64,000 nucleotides of DNA. Source: Paralichthys olivaceus. Its lineage: Eukaryota > Chordata > Actinopteri > Pleuronectiformes > Paralichthyidae. Made by a program: the position numbers and the translations under genes. The notes below the pieces were generated by a model. That model was not told where the DNA came from and ran no database searches. It was given only the letters and a program-made list of their open reading frames with translations. The first letter of the stretch is position 1; each line of letters begins with the position of its first letter. Shown here one piece after another: positions 1 to 13,500 of this stretch. The DNA is taken from NCBI RefSeq assembly GCF_024713975.1, contig NC_091103.1, forward strand, positions 1,471,001 to 1,535,000, given 5' to 3'.

Positions 1-103
1 TAAAAATACACTGTAGCTCAAACTATATAAACGTGCGGTAGATGTTATTTTCAACTTGTGCTTTGTTAGCATTTCTGTTTTCTGACCTTTGTACACGTTG
101 CAG

Positions 104-2112
104 GGGAAACTACACAGAAGATGAGATCTGCCAGCTATCCAACCCCAGCAGAGTTGGATGCCTATGCTAAGAAAATAGCCAACAACCCTCTGACCATCCA
201 GATCTTCCCCAACAGTGTCAAAGTACCTCAAAGGAAGCACATTCGACGCACAGTCAACGGGCTTGACACGTCCTCGTCCAGCCAGCGCCACAGTCCCTAC
301 CCCTCTCAGGTCAGCGCCAGCAGGGGCCTGCTAGCCGTCCTCCGTGCGCCTGCCAAAGGCGTCATCAAAGAGTCTGACGGTAGCCGCGCCCGACAGCTTC
401 ATAAGGCCATCATGAACCCTCACAGTGGACCGTACGCCACTCAAAGCACTTTAAATCTTCCCCAGCCTGTGCCGCATCTACAGGGCCCGTCCCAGGCTGC
501 CCAGAAGCAGGGCATGGTTCACCCACAGGTGCTGCAGCAGCAGCAGCAAAGTATGACTCACCCAATGACTCTACAGCAGCCTCAAACGATGTCTCACCCA
601 CAGGCTTTACAGCAGAGGAACATGGCTCACTCTCAGGCTCTGCAGCGGCAGCAGAGTTTGTCCCAGGTTCAGACTTTGCAGCAGCAGAGATTGGCTCACC
701 CACAAGGTGTTCAGAGGCAGCAGAGTCTGCCCCACAGTCAACCTCTGCAGCAACAGCAGAGTCAGTCCTGCCTGTCAGTCGTACCACAGCAGCATCTGTC
801 TCATCTGCAGACACTAAAGCATCAGGCGGCTCCTCCGCAAGCTTTACTTACTCAACAAGGAGGGACTCAGGATCTGCGCCACATATCTGATGGAGCTCAG
901 CTTCCGAGTCTGCAGCACACCCAGGGGCTTGCAGGCTCACAGCCTCTTCCTGAGGCTGTGGGTGCAGGACCCCCAACCATGCCTAATAGCCTCCAGCAGC
1001 CCCAACCGGGCTCATATGGGCCCCGAAAGCTCCCTGATGCAGATGCCCCACCAAATGTTACTGTATCTACCTCCACCATCCCACTGTCCATGGCGGCCAG
1101 CCTGCATCAGAACCGGCCCAGTGACATAAGCAGTATTGTGCACCAAATCAACCAGTTGTGCCAGGCACGGGCTGGCATGGGCACCACCTCAGTCTGCGAG
1201 GGCCAGATTGCAAACCCCAGCCCCATCAGCCGCAACCTGCTAATCAACGCCAGCTCAAGGGTGTCCTCTCACCACCCAGCCCTGGGCTCTGTGCCCAGCT
1301 GCCTCATGGTGGGCCCCCCAGACAAAGCTGCAGCTATGACTCCCAGTGCTGCGCTGCATTCACAGCCAAATATAGCTGCTGCTAATAGTGTACCTGCCTT
1401 TCACACTGACCCAGAGAAGGTACAACTGCAGCAGCAGCAGCTTCAGCACCATTTGCATCAGCAGAAACAACAACAACAACAGCAACAACAACATTTACAG
1501 CAGCAGCAACATTTACAGCAGCTGCAGCAGCTGCAGCAGCAGAGATCCTGGGCCCAGCACCAGCTGGCCCACATGCAGCAGCCTCCTGAGGGGGCCCATC
1601 CCTGCAAGAACCCAAGGATGGAGGTTCCGGCCGAGTGTTCTTTCCCCTCTCGAAACCTAAACTATTCCCACAAGCTACCAAACACTACACAATCCTTTCC
1701 TCTGAAACATCCTGCAGAAAAACCACGATCTTCATCCCCTGTTAACTGTGCAGTAGGTTCTATGCCTTACATTAATAGCCACTACATGCAGCCACTGTGG
1801 GGGGGCATTCCAGCCACAGCAGGAAACAATGGATCTGGCCCTCAGGACCTCCCTGTGACTTACCAGGGCGGGCAGGCCGCTGCATCCGCAGAACGAATCC
1901 CAGGGGCAAAGTATAGGCCAGGGAAAGAGGGTCCTGGTGGACCTTCGAAGTTGATGCAGAATGTGGATTTCTTAGGAGCGGACTTCCAGATGCCCAGCTT
2001 TCAGGAGCAGAACTTGGATGTTATGGAGAAGATGCACAGGTCAGCCATGGGCCACGTTCAGGAGCCCAACAATGGAGGAACTGTCCACACTCACCACCCA
2101 GGCTACCGTTAA
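104..2112 (+). CDS. fam222b: FAM222B-like protein, 3' terminal coding exon (partial gene)
   Basis: The last coding exon opens at a CAG acceptor (101-103). The bases after it read in frame as ETTQK before MRSASYPTPAELDAYAKK, which matches the vertebrate FAM222B N-terminal block. Residue 1 of the open frame (121) is therefore internal, and the true start lies in an upstream exon outside the window. Conserved blocks follow: FPNSVKVPQRKHIRRTVNGL near residue 30, a serine/threonine block containing NVTVSTSTIPLSMAASL near residue 313, SSIVHQINQLCQARAG after it, TSVCEGQIANPSPISR, and the C-terminal HPGYR. Between them are proline/glutamine repeats and a polyglutamine/histidine tract at roughly residues 436-475. 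At 663 visible residues the protein looks longer than human FAM222B, mostly through glutamine expansion. The family has no established biochemical role. The next gene downstream on the same strand is cul5. Confidence in the family is high; which paralogue it is cannot be decided here. Confidence 0.93.
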
Positions 2113-5100
2113 ATTGTGTGCTTGTTCCCTCTTGGTGTCTTGAGTTTTGTCTCAACAGCTACTTTCAGCTTCTGTGGTTTATTCTTTAAGATCTTGCAAG
2201 TGATCGATTACAGTTTATTGCTCTGGAGCTTGATTTGTAGACCCACCAGGTTGTGATGTTTCGAAGTATTCCTCAGGTCTTAAGCCATGTCGTACCTTTT
2301 GTTGCAGATGAAGGGTTTTGAGATTGTTGAATAGAAAATCCCTCTTTTCATCACTGGCATGTACTGCTGCTCTTTTTTCATGTATATATATAACGTGTTC
2401 TGAAACATTAGTTTGCAGCTGAGAGTACTCTCACTATATAACCGTCACAGTGCTTCACCTCGTTTGACAACATGGAACAACTTTACTTTTTTCCCAGCAT
2501 TTGTGGCCTTACAACTGCCCAAAGGCGAGACTTAGGATGTCCACGTGTGACGTTTTTATTTGCAGTTTTTTTTATCCTCTTAACAGTTTTTGATCCATTT
2601 AAACAAGAAGGTTTCATGTATATGCAATTAACAAGACTGTTGAAAAGGTGATTGTCCGTGGAGCTCGCTCCTGTAGTTGACACTGTTAAGGTTCTGAGCG
2701 AGAGCCACGACGACTCCCATCAGGAACACACGGCTTCCCAATTGTGCTACGAGCGGTGAAGGTAGTTTTTGCTTTGTTCCGTGGGGGGATCACGTCGTGT
2801 AAGAAAACACTCATTGTTTTAGTTCAACATAAGACAAAGGCCAGCTCTCGCAAAATCAGAAACGTTATCCATTCCTGAGATTTGCGTAGTTTCTCAAGTT
2901 GACACTAGGTCGTTTAAAAAAAAAAAAAAAAAAGTTTAAAGTGCCCTCTTGTGTGTAATATTTTAAGATTTGCTTTTGGAGTAGTTATTATTTTATTAAA
3001 TGTTTCATTTTATTTCAGTAGATGGTCCAACTTGAACAGTAGAATGACTTTTTAATGTTATGGTTAACGTTTGGCAAAAGGAGCAGAGACTCCGTTAGCC
3101 CCTATTTGTCTAAAGCTAATGTGAAGCCGAATAACAGCCCATTATTATTGAAATGGTTTACGTGTCGGTGTGTGAAAATCACAAAATGTATCAAGCGGAG
3201 GAAAATGCTTTATTTCCCTGTTTCAACATATTTCCTCACCACTTTACTACTGTAACGCAAGTGAGCTGATGTGGACTGTATCTGTGTGGCACCTACTAAT
3301 CACTGGCCTTACCCTGTGTCGTACTTCTGCTACCTATAAAGAAACAGAACTTTCACTGCAGGTTGTTCTGCTAGATGTTTCTAGCACAAAGCTCCGGATC
3401 TGTTTCCTCCTCTTGTTCTTTCGGGGTCGATGTTGTTTGGGCATATGTTCATCAAGCCTTCTGGAAAAAGCCTTAACTGTCACAGTGATTATCCTCCACT
3501 TCAAACTTTACTGACTTTTCTTTGTCTGCAGCCCAAACCTAAGGCTACATCCACACTACTACGTTTTCCGTTTGATACCTCCTGACGTCCACAGTACTCC
3601 TGAGTTTCAGAGACGCTAAAACTCCGCTGGCCCCGTTTCAGACTGAAAAAGTCCGGGGCTGCGTTTGAGTCTGGACAGGATTTTTAGAAACGATGATGTA
3701 GACGCTCACAACCACTTTTACTCTCATGATGTAGCCTTTGCTGATTTGTCAGGGTCCTATCACATGACCCCCCCTTCAGGAATAAAACAACAGAGTCTCG
3801 GCTACCGGTGTAGAACGCAAAACAGGGATCATCAATTACAAGCATTGCTGACCCTGCTGTGCAGTTACATTCTGCTTTTTACAACTGTTAACGTGTAGGA
3901 GACGAGATGTTACTCGTCAGTGTCCTGGGTTGTAGTCGAGCTCTTTCTGCAACCTAAGCCTGTGTTCGAGGATTAAAATTGATTCGGAGCCAAAACGTTT
4001 GTAAGGATGTAAACTTAGTCTGGCGTCATTGGGAGAAGGAGTCGAGTTATTCTCTTCTTTCCCTCGAGATTTCGGTTCATTTGTCGAAACTGTACTGTCA
4101 GATCAGTGGGCATTGTTAATACGTGCAGGCAGTGGGGACGGGTGATGTTGCCTTAAATGGAAATATTAAGGTAATAACTGTCGATAAATAACCCGTCATC
4201 GTTCTGTCTGAGGTGTCGCCTCTCTACTGAGGATTTAAGATGATTTTAAGAGTAAATATAAATAGTATTTAGCAGAATTACTAGGTATGTAGAACAGGGC
4301 TGTAGCAGTTATTTTAAAGTATTTGATCTGTGTTTTAGTTATTATTATTCCTAATAAATATCCTGATATAGTTTAATTTATTTTCTCGGACCACTGCATC
4401 CTGAAGCCATAGGTGATTTCACATTAGGTGCCATAGGCGACACATCGAGGCAGACGAGTGTAAACAGATGCGCTCAGACGCAAAATAGAGGTTTTGCATC
4501 TTCGCTGAGATCTGACGTCTGTCGCAGGGTTCTCCGAACTCTGATGAAAAGAGGCGGAGCGGCGAGATGATGTGTCATCGTCAGAAACAACGATCGAGAT
4601 GCAAACTACCGATTCTTGATTTTGGTCTTCATACTTGATGGCAGTTTTTTTTTTTTTTTTTTTCCTGGCTCTCGTTTTTGACGTGCCTGCTCCTCGAAGC
4701 TGCTATTGAATTTAATCTTAACACACACTCGTATGTTTTGTGTGTGAGTGTGTGTGTGTGTGTGTGAATAGTTATGATGTATGGGCTGTATCGGTGAATA
4801 TAAGTTCTTATTTATGGGATGGGGGAAGGAAGGGTTAAGATTGGCTGTCCACTCTGACGCTGGTAAACTGGCCGTTTGTCTCTTGGAGCAGGAGACGATT
4901 CTTATTGTCTAATAATACGTGAGCAGTGTTTGAAGTGGCAGAGTGATTTTCAGGCGTCTGTCTCACTGTGGCCTAAAGACAGACGCCTTCACATCAACAG
5001 ACACTGAGTGCAACCCCTCTGAGCGACCCGCCCTGTTAATGTTGAACTGCCTCGTCACAGCCCTTTACAGTCAGGTTCTACACTTTCATATGAAGTGCCT

Positions 5101-5893
5101 CCACTGGGCTTAGTATGGAGAAACGTGTGAGTGGATGCTTGTGTGTGAGCGTGTATGTTAAGCTTGGGTACTTGCACACAGGTGTGCATGAAGTTGATCT
5201 CTAACGGGGGACCAAGCTACTTAGTGTAACTACTGATACTGTGTCATGGACTGAAGTCCTGAAGTGTGCCACGACTCCCAGACGCTGTCGGGATGTGTGA
5301 ACTGTTTGCTGCTGACTCACTGACCAAAGTGACCAAGCGTCCCTCTCTGTAACCACCCCCGACCAAAAGGCTCGGTAGTGGGAACTCGTTATGTGCCGAC
5401 TGTAATAAGCAACCACCCGGTGACATAAAGTGGAGCCGCTGCCCCCGTTTGGACGGTCGGAGAAAATCTTGTGAAGTAAAAGTGTAAAGATGTGAAGAGG
5501 GAAGAAAAACAAATCTCGAGCCGACGTTTCCTGCCTCCACAGACCAACTTGTTTTTGTCCGAGTGAGATTCAGGTGTTTGGGTTCTTAGCAGAACTCACT
5601 GTTTGTTTTTGTGGTTCCATTTCACAGATCATGTCAACGTGCACTGTGAGAATCTGCGTCAGCACATTGCGGCTCACAGAAGTCGTGTTATTTATTGTGG
5701 CAGGTATGAAACGACACTCTGGCTTTGTTTTTACTCATCGATCGTCTGCGATCAAAGACGCATCGTGTGAGCGGTGGGGGGGGGGGGGGCGTTCTTTCTC
5801 TACTTTGTGAAAATGTGATATTCCAGTTTTGCCTAACCTTCAGGAATAAAATGTCTTGCACAAACATTCCCCCTAACCAAAATAAAGTTTGCA
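2113..5893 (+). other. fam222b: 3' UTR of fam222b (extent inferred)
   Basis: No credible coding exon is visible between the fam222b stop and the AATAAA hexamers near 5.85-5.89 kb. The stretch is AT-rich and has poly-A and poly-T runs (about 2917-2933 and 4646-4663), a TG tract near 4741-4766 and a G run near 5774-5787. FAM222B transcripts have long 3' UTRs in other vertebrates, so assigning this whole stretch to the UTR is reasonable but inferred. A segment starting near 3542 (GGCTACATCCACACTACTAC) resembles a common vertebrate dispersed-repeat sequence. Confidence 0.5.
5845..5886 (+). terminator. fam222b: Polyadenylation signals, fam222b
   Basis: There are two AATAAA hexamers, at 5845-5850 and 5881-5886. 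They are the first strong pair in a plausible position before the repeat-rich spacer. An earlier AATAAA-like site near 4353 (CCTAATAAATATCC) could serve a shorter transcript. Confidence 0.45.
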
Positions 5894-6736
5894 AACATAA
5901 AGATTTTATGAGCGACTTGTCTTGGTTTTCCACACATGAAGACGGTTTATTTAAATGTCTAAAGTTCCTGTTAAATGATCCATTACACAACATTATACAC
6001 CTGTTTACACACAGCAGGATGTTCTGTATTGAACATTGGTTTTTAACACGACACCAGCCGGTCTGCGGCGCCAGGCTAACGTTTTTATTTTCTTATTCTG
6101 TGGTTACATACGTTCCACTACAGCAGGTTAATTGTATATTAATTGTTTAATTAAAAGTGTAATTATAAAAGTTCTATCTCTATAATCATAACTAATTAAT
6201 GGCTCATATTCAGTATTTACAGAGTCTATTAGGAAATGTCATGATATCAAAAAGCTGCCGTTTTAGTTTAAAATAAACCTTTTAGACTGAAAAGTTCACT
6301 GAAGCAAATCAATATTCCACATGAAACTTATACACTGGTAACTTAGTTCTTTTATGGGTGGGGGGGTCGGGATCATTAGGGAAAACTGAAATTCTGGCGT
6401 CTGACACGAATCCTCTCAAACAGTGGACTCGGGTTCCACAGGTTCCCTGAAAGTTTAAATGGAAACTCATCAGTGACATTTTAGCAGTAAGAGACTCTTA
6501 ATAATAATAATAATAATAATAATGAGTTGCATTTATCTCGACACCACAGCACAATGAATGGAATTAGAAACTGGAAACTCTCCGGTGAACAGTTCGCTCC
6601 TCAGGCACCTCGCCACAGTTCGCTCCATGTCCATGACTCGAGTGATTTACACAAACATAGAAAACACAAGATATATTCTCTGTTTGCTTCACATCAGAAT
6701 CAAAACCAGGCTTTATTGCCAAGCACGCAGTGTTAT

Positions 6737-7437
6737 TAGTAGTTTTATATTATATATATTATATAAATAAATAAATATTGTGTGTTATTAGTAGTTTTAT
6801 ATTATATATATTATATAAATAAATAAAAAATAGTGTGTTATTAGTAGTTTTATATTATATTTATATTATATGAATAAATAAATATTGTATATATAGTAGT
6901 TTTATATTATATATATTATATAAATAAATATTGTATATATAGTAGTTTTATATTATATATATTATATAAATAAATATTGTATATATAGTAGTTTTATATT
7001 AATAAATAAATATTGTGTGTTATTAGTAGTTTTATATTATATATATTATATAAATAAATATTGTATATATAGTAGTTTTATATTATATATATTATATAAA
7101 TAAATAGTGTTATTAGTAGTTTTATATTAATAAATAAATATTGTATATATAGTAGTTTTATATTATATATATAATATATAAATAAATATTGTATATATAG
7201 TAGTTTTATATTATATATATTATATAAATAAATATTGTATATATAGTAGTTTTATATTAATAAATAAATAATGTTTGTTATTAGTAGTTTTATATTATAT
7301 ATATTATATTAATAATTAAATAATGTGTGTTATTAGTAGTTTTATATTATATATATTATATAAATAAATAGTGTATATATAGTAGTTTAATATTAATAAA
7401 TAAATAATGTGTGTTATTAGTAGTTTTATATTAAATG
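6737..7437. repeat. AT-rich minisatellite upstream of cul5
   Basis: About 700 bp of imperfect repeats are built from the core TAGTAGTTTTATATTA, an ATATATATTATATAAATAAATA arm, and a TGTGTGTTAT or TGTATATA link. At least a dozen copies are visible, of unequal length (about 45-65 bp). The array ends only about 80 bp before the cul5 start codon, so it directly borders the promoter. No coding potential is seen. Confidence 0.85.
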
Positions 7438-7459
7438 AATAAATCACAGTCAGTTTCTA

Positions 7460-7517
7460 TGACGTGATCTCGAGCTGTCTTCTCGCGAGACTCGGCGAGA
7501 TGTTAAGTTGCAGAAAC
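7460..7517 (+). promoter_or_regulatory. cul5: cul5 proximal promoter with TCTCGCGAGA palindrome
   Basis: Just upstream of the first coding exon are a CRE-like TGACGTGA (7460-7467) and a perfect TCTCGCGAGA palindrome (7481-7490), followed by a second CGAGA. TCTCGCGAGA is a known element of TATA-less vertebrate housekeeping promoters. No TATA box is placed sensibly for this start; the AT-rich minisatellite further upstream is unlikely to provide one. The transcription start is inferred to lie between about 7490 and 7510. Confidence 0.55.
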
Positions 7518-10500
7518 ATGGCGACGTCTAATTTGATAAAGGTGAGAGCAGCTCCGTGTTCGTCGTTCCTCTTGTTTGTGGGCAGATTGACGGAGTTCTG
7601 TTCCTCGCGCTGACCCAGGGTCAGTGCCGGGGACCGGGTCTGTTCTGTGACGGACACACTTTCATCATGATCGTGTCAGAATGTGGAACTAAAGCTCACA
7701 TCGCTGCGGCTCAAGTCACACTTGTCCCCGTGTGTCGTGGTTGAGCTCCGGTGATTTTTCCCCCCGCGGACCTGAACGGAACCGCTGCTCGAACCGAACC
7801 GGCACCATCCGCTGTTCCTCCATCCGAACCCGGGAACAACCCTGCTCGGCCCCCTCTGCCACGGAGAACCGCTGCCGAGCATGAGGCGTTTCAAGCCGCC
7901 GATCGAACCCCGGAGACGCCGCTACGAGGGGGGACTTCACCCCGGAACCAGACACCGGTTCTCCCGTCAGAACCACCAGGAGACCCCCCTTGTTGTTATT
8001 GAAGCAGCCGGGCTGCCCTCACCCCTCACCCGGCTCCTGCTGCTGTCAGGGGGCGAGTGAGTGGAGCCACAACAGCCGGTGGATTAACTCTGATTACTCG
8101 GGTGTTGATGTCGAGACATTAGATTCTCTGTGTCGGTGATTCGATCACAGACTCGTTGAGACTCGTGAGGATTTAAATTCGCTCTGTTTGAAATTAAGAG
8201 ACGATAACGGGACAGAGCCGAGAGACGTGTTCATGTTCCCGGGATGGGATCGAACATGTGATATAACAAATAACCGTGATCCAAGTGTGCTCAGTAACGA
8301 TCTATAAATATATATATCGTGTGATCTCAGTGAACACATTTGATCTGACTCAGATTTGTTGTGTTGTTGTTTGTCAGGAAGAAGCTTCACTCTGGAGCTG
8401 TGACTTTTATCTCCATGATTATCGATGATTCACTGATATGAAGGTTTTTATCTCGATGACATCTTCGACCACATCGTCCAGCTCTTTGGATTAATGTGAT
8501 GGTAGAGAGTCAGAGGATCGGCAGGAAGCAGAGATACCTTAAGTTCAGGTCAAGCATCACGAGAGACGACTGGTCGGGGTTCAGGATCAAGTGAGGTTGA
8601 GGTTGAGATAAGCAGATGTCAGTCAGGACATAAGAAACTACTGGACAGATAATCATGAAACCTGGTGACGGCAGTTGTTTTGGATCCAGGAATCTTTTCT
8701 CACTGACTTTAATATTGTGAGATTGGACGTTTTGAAACTTTAGTTCATGGATCTGAATGAAAGAACATCAGACATGTGAAGGGCACGGGTTTCTATCAGT
8801 GTGTGAAATTTGCTGCAGATTGATTGAACATAAGACTGTTGGGCCGTGGGACGGAGTGATGGACGGAGTGATGGACAGAGTGATGGACAGAGTGATGGAC
8901 AGTGTGATGGACGGAGTGATGGACGGAGTGATGGACAGTGTGATGGACAGTGTGATGGACAGTGTGATGGACGGAGTGATGGACAGTGTGATGGATGGAG
9001 TGATGGCCGGAGTGATGGACAGAGTGATGGACGGAGTGATGGACGGAGTGATGGACAGAGTGATGGACAGTGTGATGGACGGAGTGATGGACGGCGTGAT
9101 GGACGGAGTGATGGATGGAGTGATGGACAGTGTGATGGATGGAGTGATGGACAGAGTGATGGACAGAGTGATGGATGAGTGATGGACAGAGTGATGGACA
9201 GAGTGATGGACAGTGTGATGGATGGAGTGATGGACAGAGTGATGGACAGAGTGATGGATGAGTGATGGACGGAGTGATGGACAGAGTGATGGACGGAGTG
9301 ATGGACAGAGTGATGGACAGTGTGATGGACAGAGTGATGGACAGTGTGATGGACAGAGTGATGGACGGAGTGATGGACAGTGTGATGGACGGAGTGATGG
9401 ACGGAGTGATGGACAGAGTGATGGACGAGTGATGGACAGAGTGATGGACGGAGTGATGGACGGAGTGATGGATGGAGTGATGGACAGTGTGATGGACGGA
9501 GTGATGGACGGAGTGATGGACGGAGTGATGGACAGAGTGATGGACAGAGTGATGGATGAGTGATGGACAGTGTGATGGATGGAGTGATGGTCAGAGTGAT
9601 GGACAGAGTGATGGATGAGTGATGGACAGAGTGATGGACAGTGTGATGGATGGAGTGATGGACAGAGTGATGGACAGAGTGATGGATGAGTGATGGACAG
9701 AGTGATGGACAGTGTGATGGATGGAGTGATGGACAGAGTGATGGACAGAGTGATGGATGAGTGATGGACAGAGTGATGGACAGAGTGATGGACAGAGTGA
9801 TGGACGGAGTGATGGACAGTGTGATGGACGGAGTGATGGACAGAGTGATGGACAGTGTGATGGACAGAGTGATGGACAGTGTGATGGATGGAGTGATGGA
9901 CGGAGTGATGGACGGAGTGATGGACAGAGTGATGGACGAGTGATGGACAGAGTGATGGACGGAGTGATGGACGGAGTGATGGACGGAGTGATGGACGGAG
10001 TGATGGACAGAGTGATGGACGGAGTGATGGACAGAGTGATGGACGAGTGATGGACAGTGTGATGGACAGAGTGATGAACGGAGTGATGGCCGGAGTGATG
10101 GACAGAGTGATGGACGGAGTGATGGACGGAGTGATGGACGGAGTGATGGACAGAGTGATGGACGGAGTGATGGACGGAGTGATGGACAGAGTGATGGACG
10201 GAGTGATGGACGAGTGATGGACGCCACTACTTTGTGTTTTAGTTTTCTCTATAAGTAACAGCTGTGCTAATAGTTGTGGTGTTTCCAGGTTTCCTGAATT
10301 AAAGAAGTTATAAAAAGCTTTTCATTGACAGTAACATTTGAAATTCGAATGAACCTTCTGGATCCCAGCCCTTTCTTTTTTTAACTGTGTGTCTTCTCTT
10401 TCTTTCTTTCTCCCATCACCTCTCCTCTCATTGCTGTTCATCCGTGTTTCTCCAACCCACCCACACCACCTCTCTCCTCCAGAACAAGGGGTCCCTGCAG

Positions 10501-13500
10501 TTTGAGGACAAGTGGGATCTGATGCGTCCCATCGTTCTCAAGCTGCTCAGACAGGAGGCCGTCACCAAGCAACAGTGGTTCGACTTGTTCTCGTAAGAGA
10601 TGTTTTGTGCTCCGTCTCTCTGCTATATTTAGGGCTGCTGGTTTCATGTGAATACAAGTGGCAGAAATGGGTTTTGTGTCGGGTGGCTGGGCTCAGCTTC
10701 ATCTGGAGGGAGCGTGGAGTAGAACGGCTGCCCAGCTGAGGTTCAGGGATCCAGTCAGGATCCCTGCTGAGCACCTTCCGTTCCAACCCACGAGGAGACC
10801 CCAGGATAGAACCAGAACTCGCTGGAGACACTACATATCCCATTTGGCCAGGGAACACCTCGGGGACCCCCCCCCCCACCAGAGGGTTTCATGCTGGATC
10901 AGCTGTTGCTGCAGCTTCAGATCCTACAAAGCAGCTGCCGTGTTTCTTTGAACAATGACTGGCACAGCAGTTCAGCTATTCTGGTTCATTTCAGCGGCAC
11001 ACATGTGCAATAGACTTAGATTAAGCAACAGGTGATGTGCTTTACACAATCCCCTCACAGTGTCATGAACCTGTAGGTACATGACACGTAACTGTCCCGT
11101 GTCCATAGTTGAAACTTTCACAACTTGATGGAGCTTAATAGGGTAAATTTAAAAAATGTTTAAATGCAATTTGAGGGTAGTGGTTTTATTCTGTGCTTTT
11201 TATTCCCATATTAAAAAGGGCTTGTCTTTCTGCTCAGGCTGTGTCTCTCCATGAAAACAGGACATTAACTTTCTGAAACTATTCCAAGTCCCCAGAGTCT
11301 TTGTTTGAATCAAGCTTCTTGAAAATTGTATCAGGAAGTAAAACAGGCTGTTGGTACGGATGAGTTCACCAAGACCTTAATAACATCTCCTGTAAAGTTG
11401 AATAAACATCACTGTTTAATACACAGCCTCATTGACATTAATAATAAAAACTTGAATGAACTTCAGTGACGTCCCTTCTCCCTCTTGTCTGTCAGAGATG
11501 TTCATGCTGTGTGTCTATGGGACGATAAAGGACCGGCCAAGATCCACCAAGCTCTGAAAGAGGACATCCTCGACTTCATCAAACAAGCACAGGCTGTAAG
11601 TCGTGTGTGGACGAGTGCACGTCATGTTTCAAACATAGATCATAACTAACTGTTGTCTGTTGGAAGTTATAACTATATGTTTCTGTATGTCGGGAGCGGA
11701 ACATAAGAGGAAACATGCAACCTTAATAATTAAATGCAACATCCTCTCAACATTAATGTCATCGAAATAAATATCCAACACTTTACTTTAAAAAACAAAA
11801 GCTTTGTTATTCAGTGAACTGTCAGATGTTTAAAAACAGGCGGCTGTTGATTGTTCTCGAATGTGAAAATGCATCAGATGGATGAAAAGAGATTTTTTCA
11901 TCAAACCCACACGTTTAAAAACACGAGCGACTGTTTTTAATCTTCACCAAACGTTTTTCTGTTCAAACTCAGTCTTAGACAAAGTGAACATTCCGCTCCA
12001 TCGCCACTTTTCCTCTGGAAAGACAAAGACCTGTAGAGGATTCGTTGCAGGAAACAAAAGATCAGGACGTCTCACAAGTAGAACTTTAGTTGAACTGTAT
12101 CACCTCTTAACTTTTGCGTGTGTCTGTTGCCATGGCAGCGGGTGCTGAGCCACCAGGACGACACGGCACTGCTAAAAGCTTACATCATAGAGTGGAGGAA
12201 GTTCTTCACCCAGTGCGACATCCTGCCTAAGCCCTTCTGTCAGTTGGAGATCACGCTCATGGGCAAACAGGGCAGCAACAAGAAAGCAAACATGGAGGAC
12301 AGCATCGTACGCAAGGTGAGAGGAGGAGGAGGAGCAGGAGGTGGGAACATGGGAACCGATGGTAGGAAATCGAGGCTCACCTCCTTCTGAACAGTTTGGC
12401 TGCTCTTGATGTGTTTTACTGCATCCGCTTTTTTTTTTTCTCAGCTGATGCTGGACACGTGGAACGAATCGATCTTTTCCAACATCAAGAGCCGCCTGCA
12501 GGACAGCGCCATGAAGTTAGTACACGCTGAGAGGCTGGGGGAGGCCTTCGACTCCCAGCTGGTTATAGGAGTACGAGAGTCTTATGGTAAGAGAGACAGA
12601 CACGTGGCAGGACAGAGATACACAGGGACACATAATCTATGTATAGAAAGAAACCTGAGACAGACAAACTGTACTTCTGCCTTTCTGCTGTATGTATAAA
12701 GGATGGGAGCAGAAAGTGAAGTGAGTACTGTGAAGGTTAATGAATGAAAACCTCCTTCTTCTCCGCCCCTCTGTTTGTTCACCTCTCTCCCCAGTGAACC
12801 TGTGTTCGAACCCAGAGGACAAGCTGCAGATCTACAGGGACAACTTTGAGAAAGCCTACCTGGACTCCACAGAGAGGTTTTACAGAACACAGGCACCCGC
12901 CTACCTGCAACAAAATGGCGTCCAGAACTACATGAAATACGTACGACACAAGCACATCGACCACTGAAGTATACAAAGGACACGGCTCCTGATGTGTGGG
13001 GGAAATGCTGCAAACAAATACTAGACTAGAAATTAATTTCATCCATTAAATAAATAATAACATGCAGTCAATCAAAGTTACATATTTTGTGTTTTTATCT
13101 GTTGTCCAAAGTAAATATTTCCTATAGATTAAAATACTAAAAACTGAGACTAAAGTTTGGGCGGCCCCCGAAGTTGCAGCCTTGCCTGTGTGTCTGAGAG
13201 AGTTTTTAATTGTCGTAGTATTCAGTCTTTGTGTGTCCTCAATGTTTTGTGTTGATGTGTGTTGTGTTTCCCTGCAGGCAGACGCCAAGCTGAGAGAAGA
13301 GGAGAAGAGAGCACTTAGATATCTAGAGACACGTCGTGAATGTAACTCTGTTCAAGCAGTAAGTGTCTTTGACAGTTATCTCCCTCCAGCAACCTCAGTT
13401 TATTTTTCGGCATTTTCAAAAACTAAAGGTTTTGCGCCTGTCGTTTTATATTCATGTAGAAAAATCAGTTTTCTGGCTTCTTCACTTTCACTTTATTTGG

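Noticed and set aside
410-814. 134-codon minus-strand frame inside the fam222b exon
   Set aside because: It is the shadow of the Q-rich coding strand (CAG read backwards gives CTG/alanine-type repeats).
7751-8002. GC-rich 83-codon frame just after cul5 exon 1
   Set aside because: It lies in intron 1 next to the promoter; the openness is explained by GC-rich sequence and there is no partner exon.
8740-10227. 495-codon minus-strand frame and several plus-strand frames rich in HHSV, CPSLRPS or VMDGVMD repeats
   Set aside because: They are translations of the 12-bp minisatellite; a period divisible by three keeps frames open. No splice or family support.
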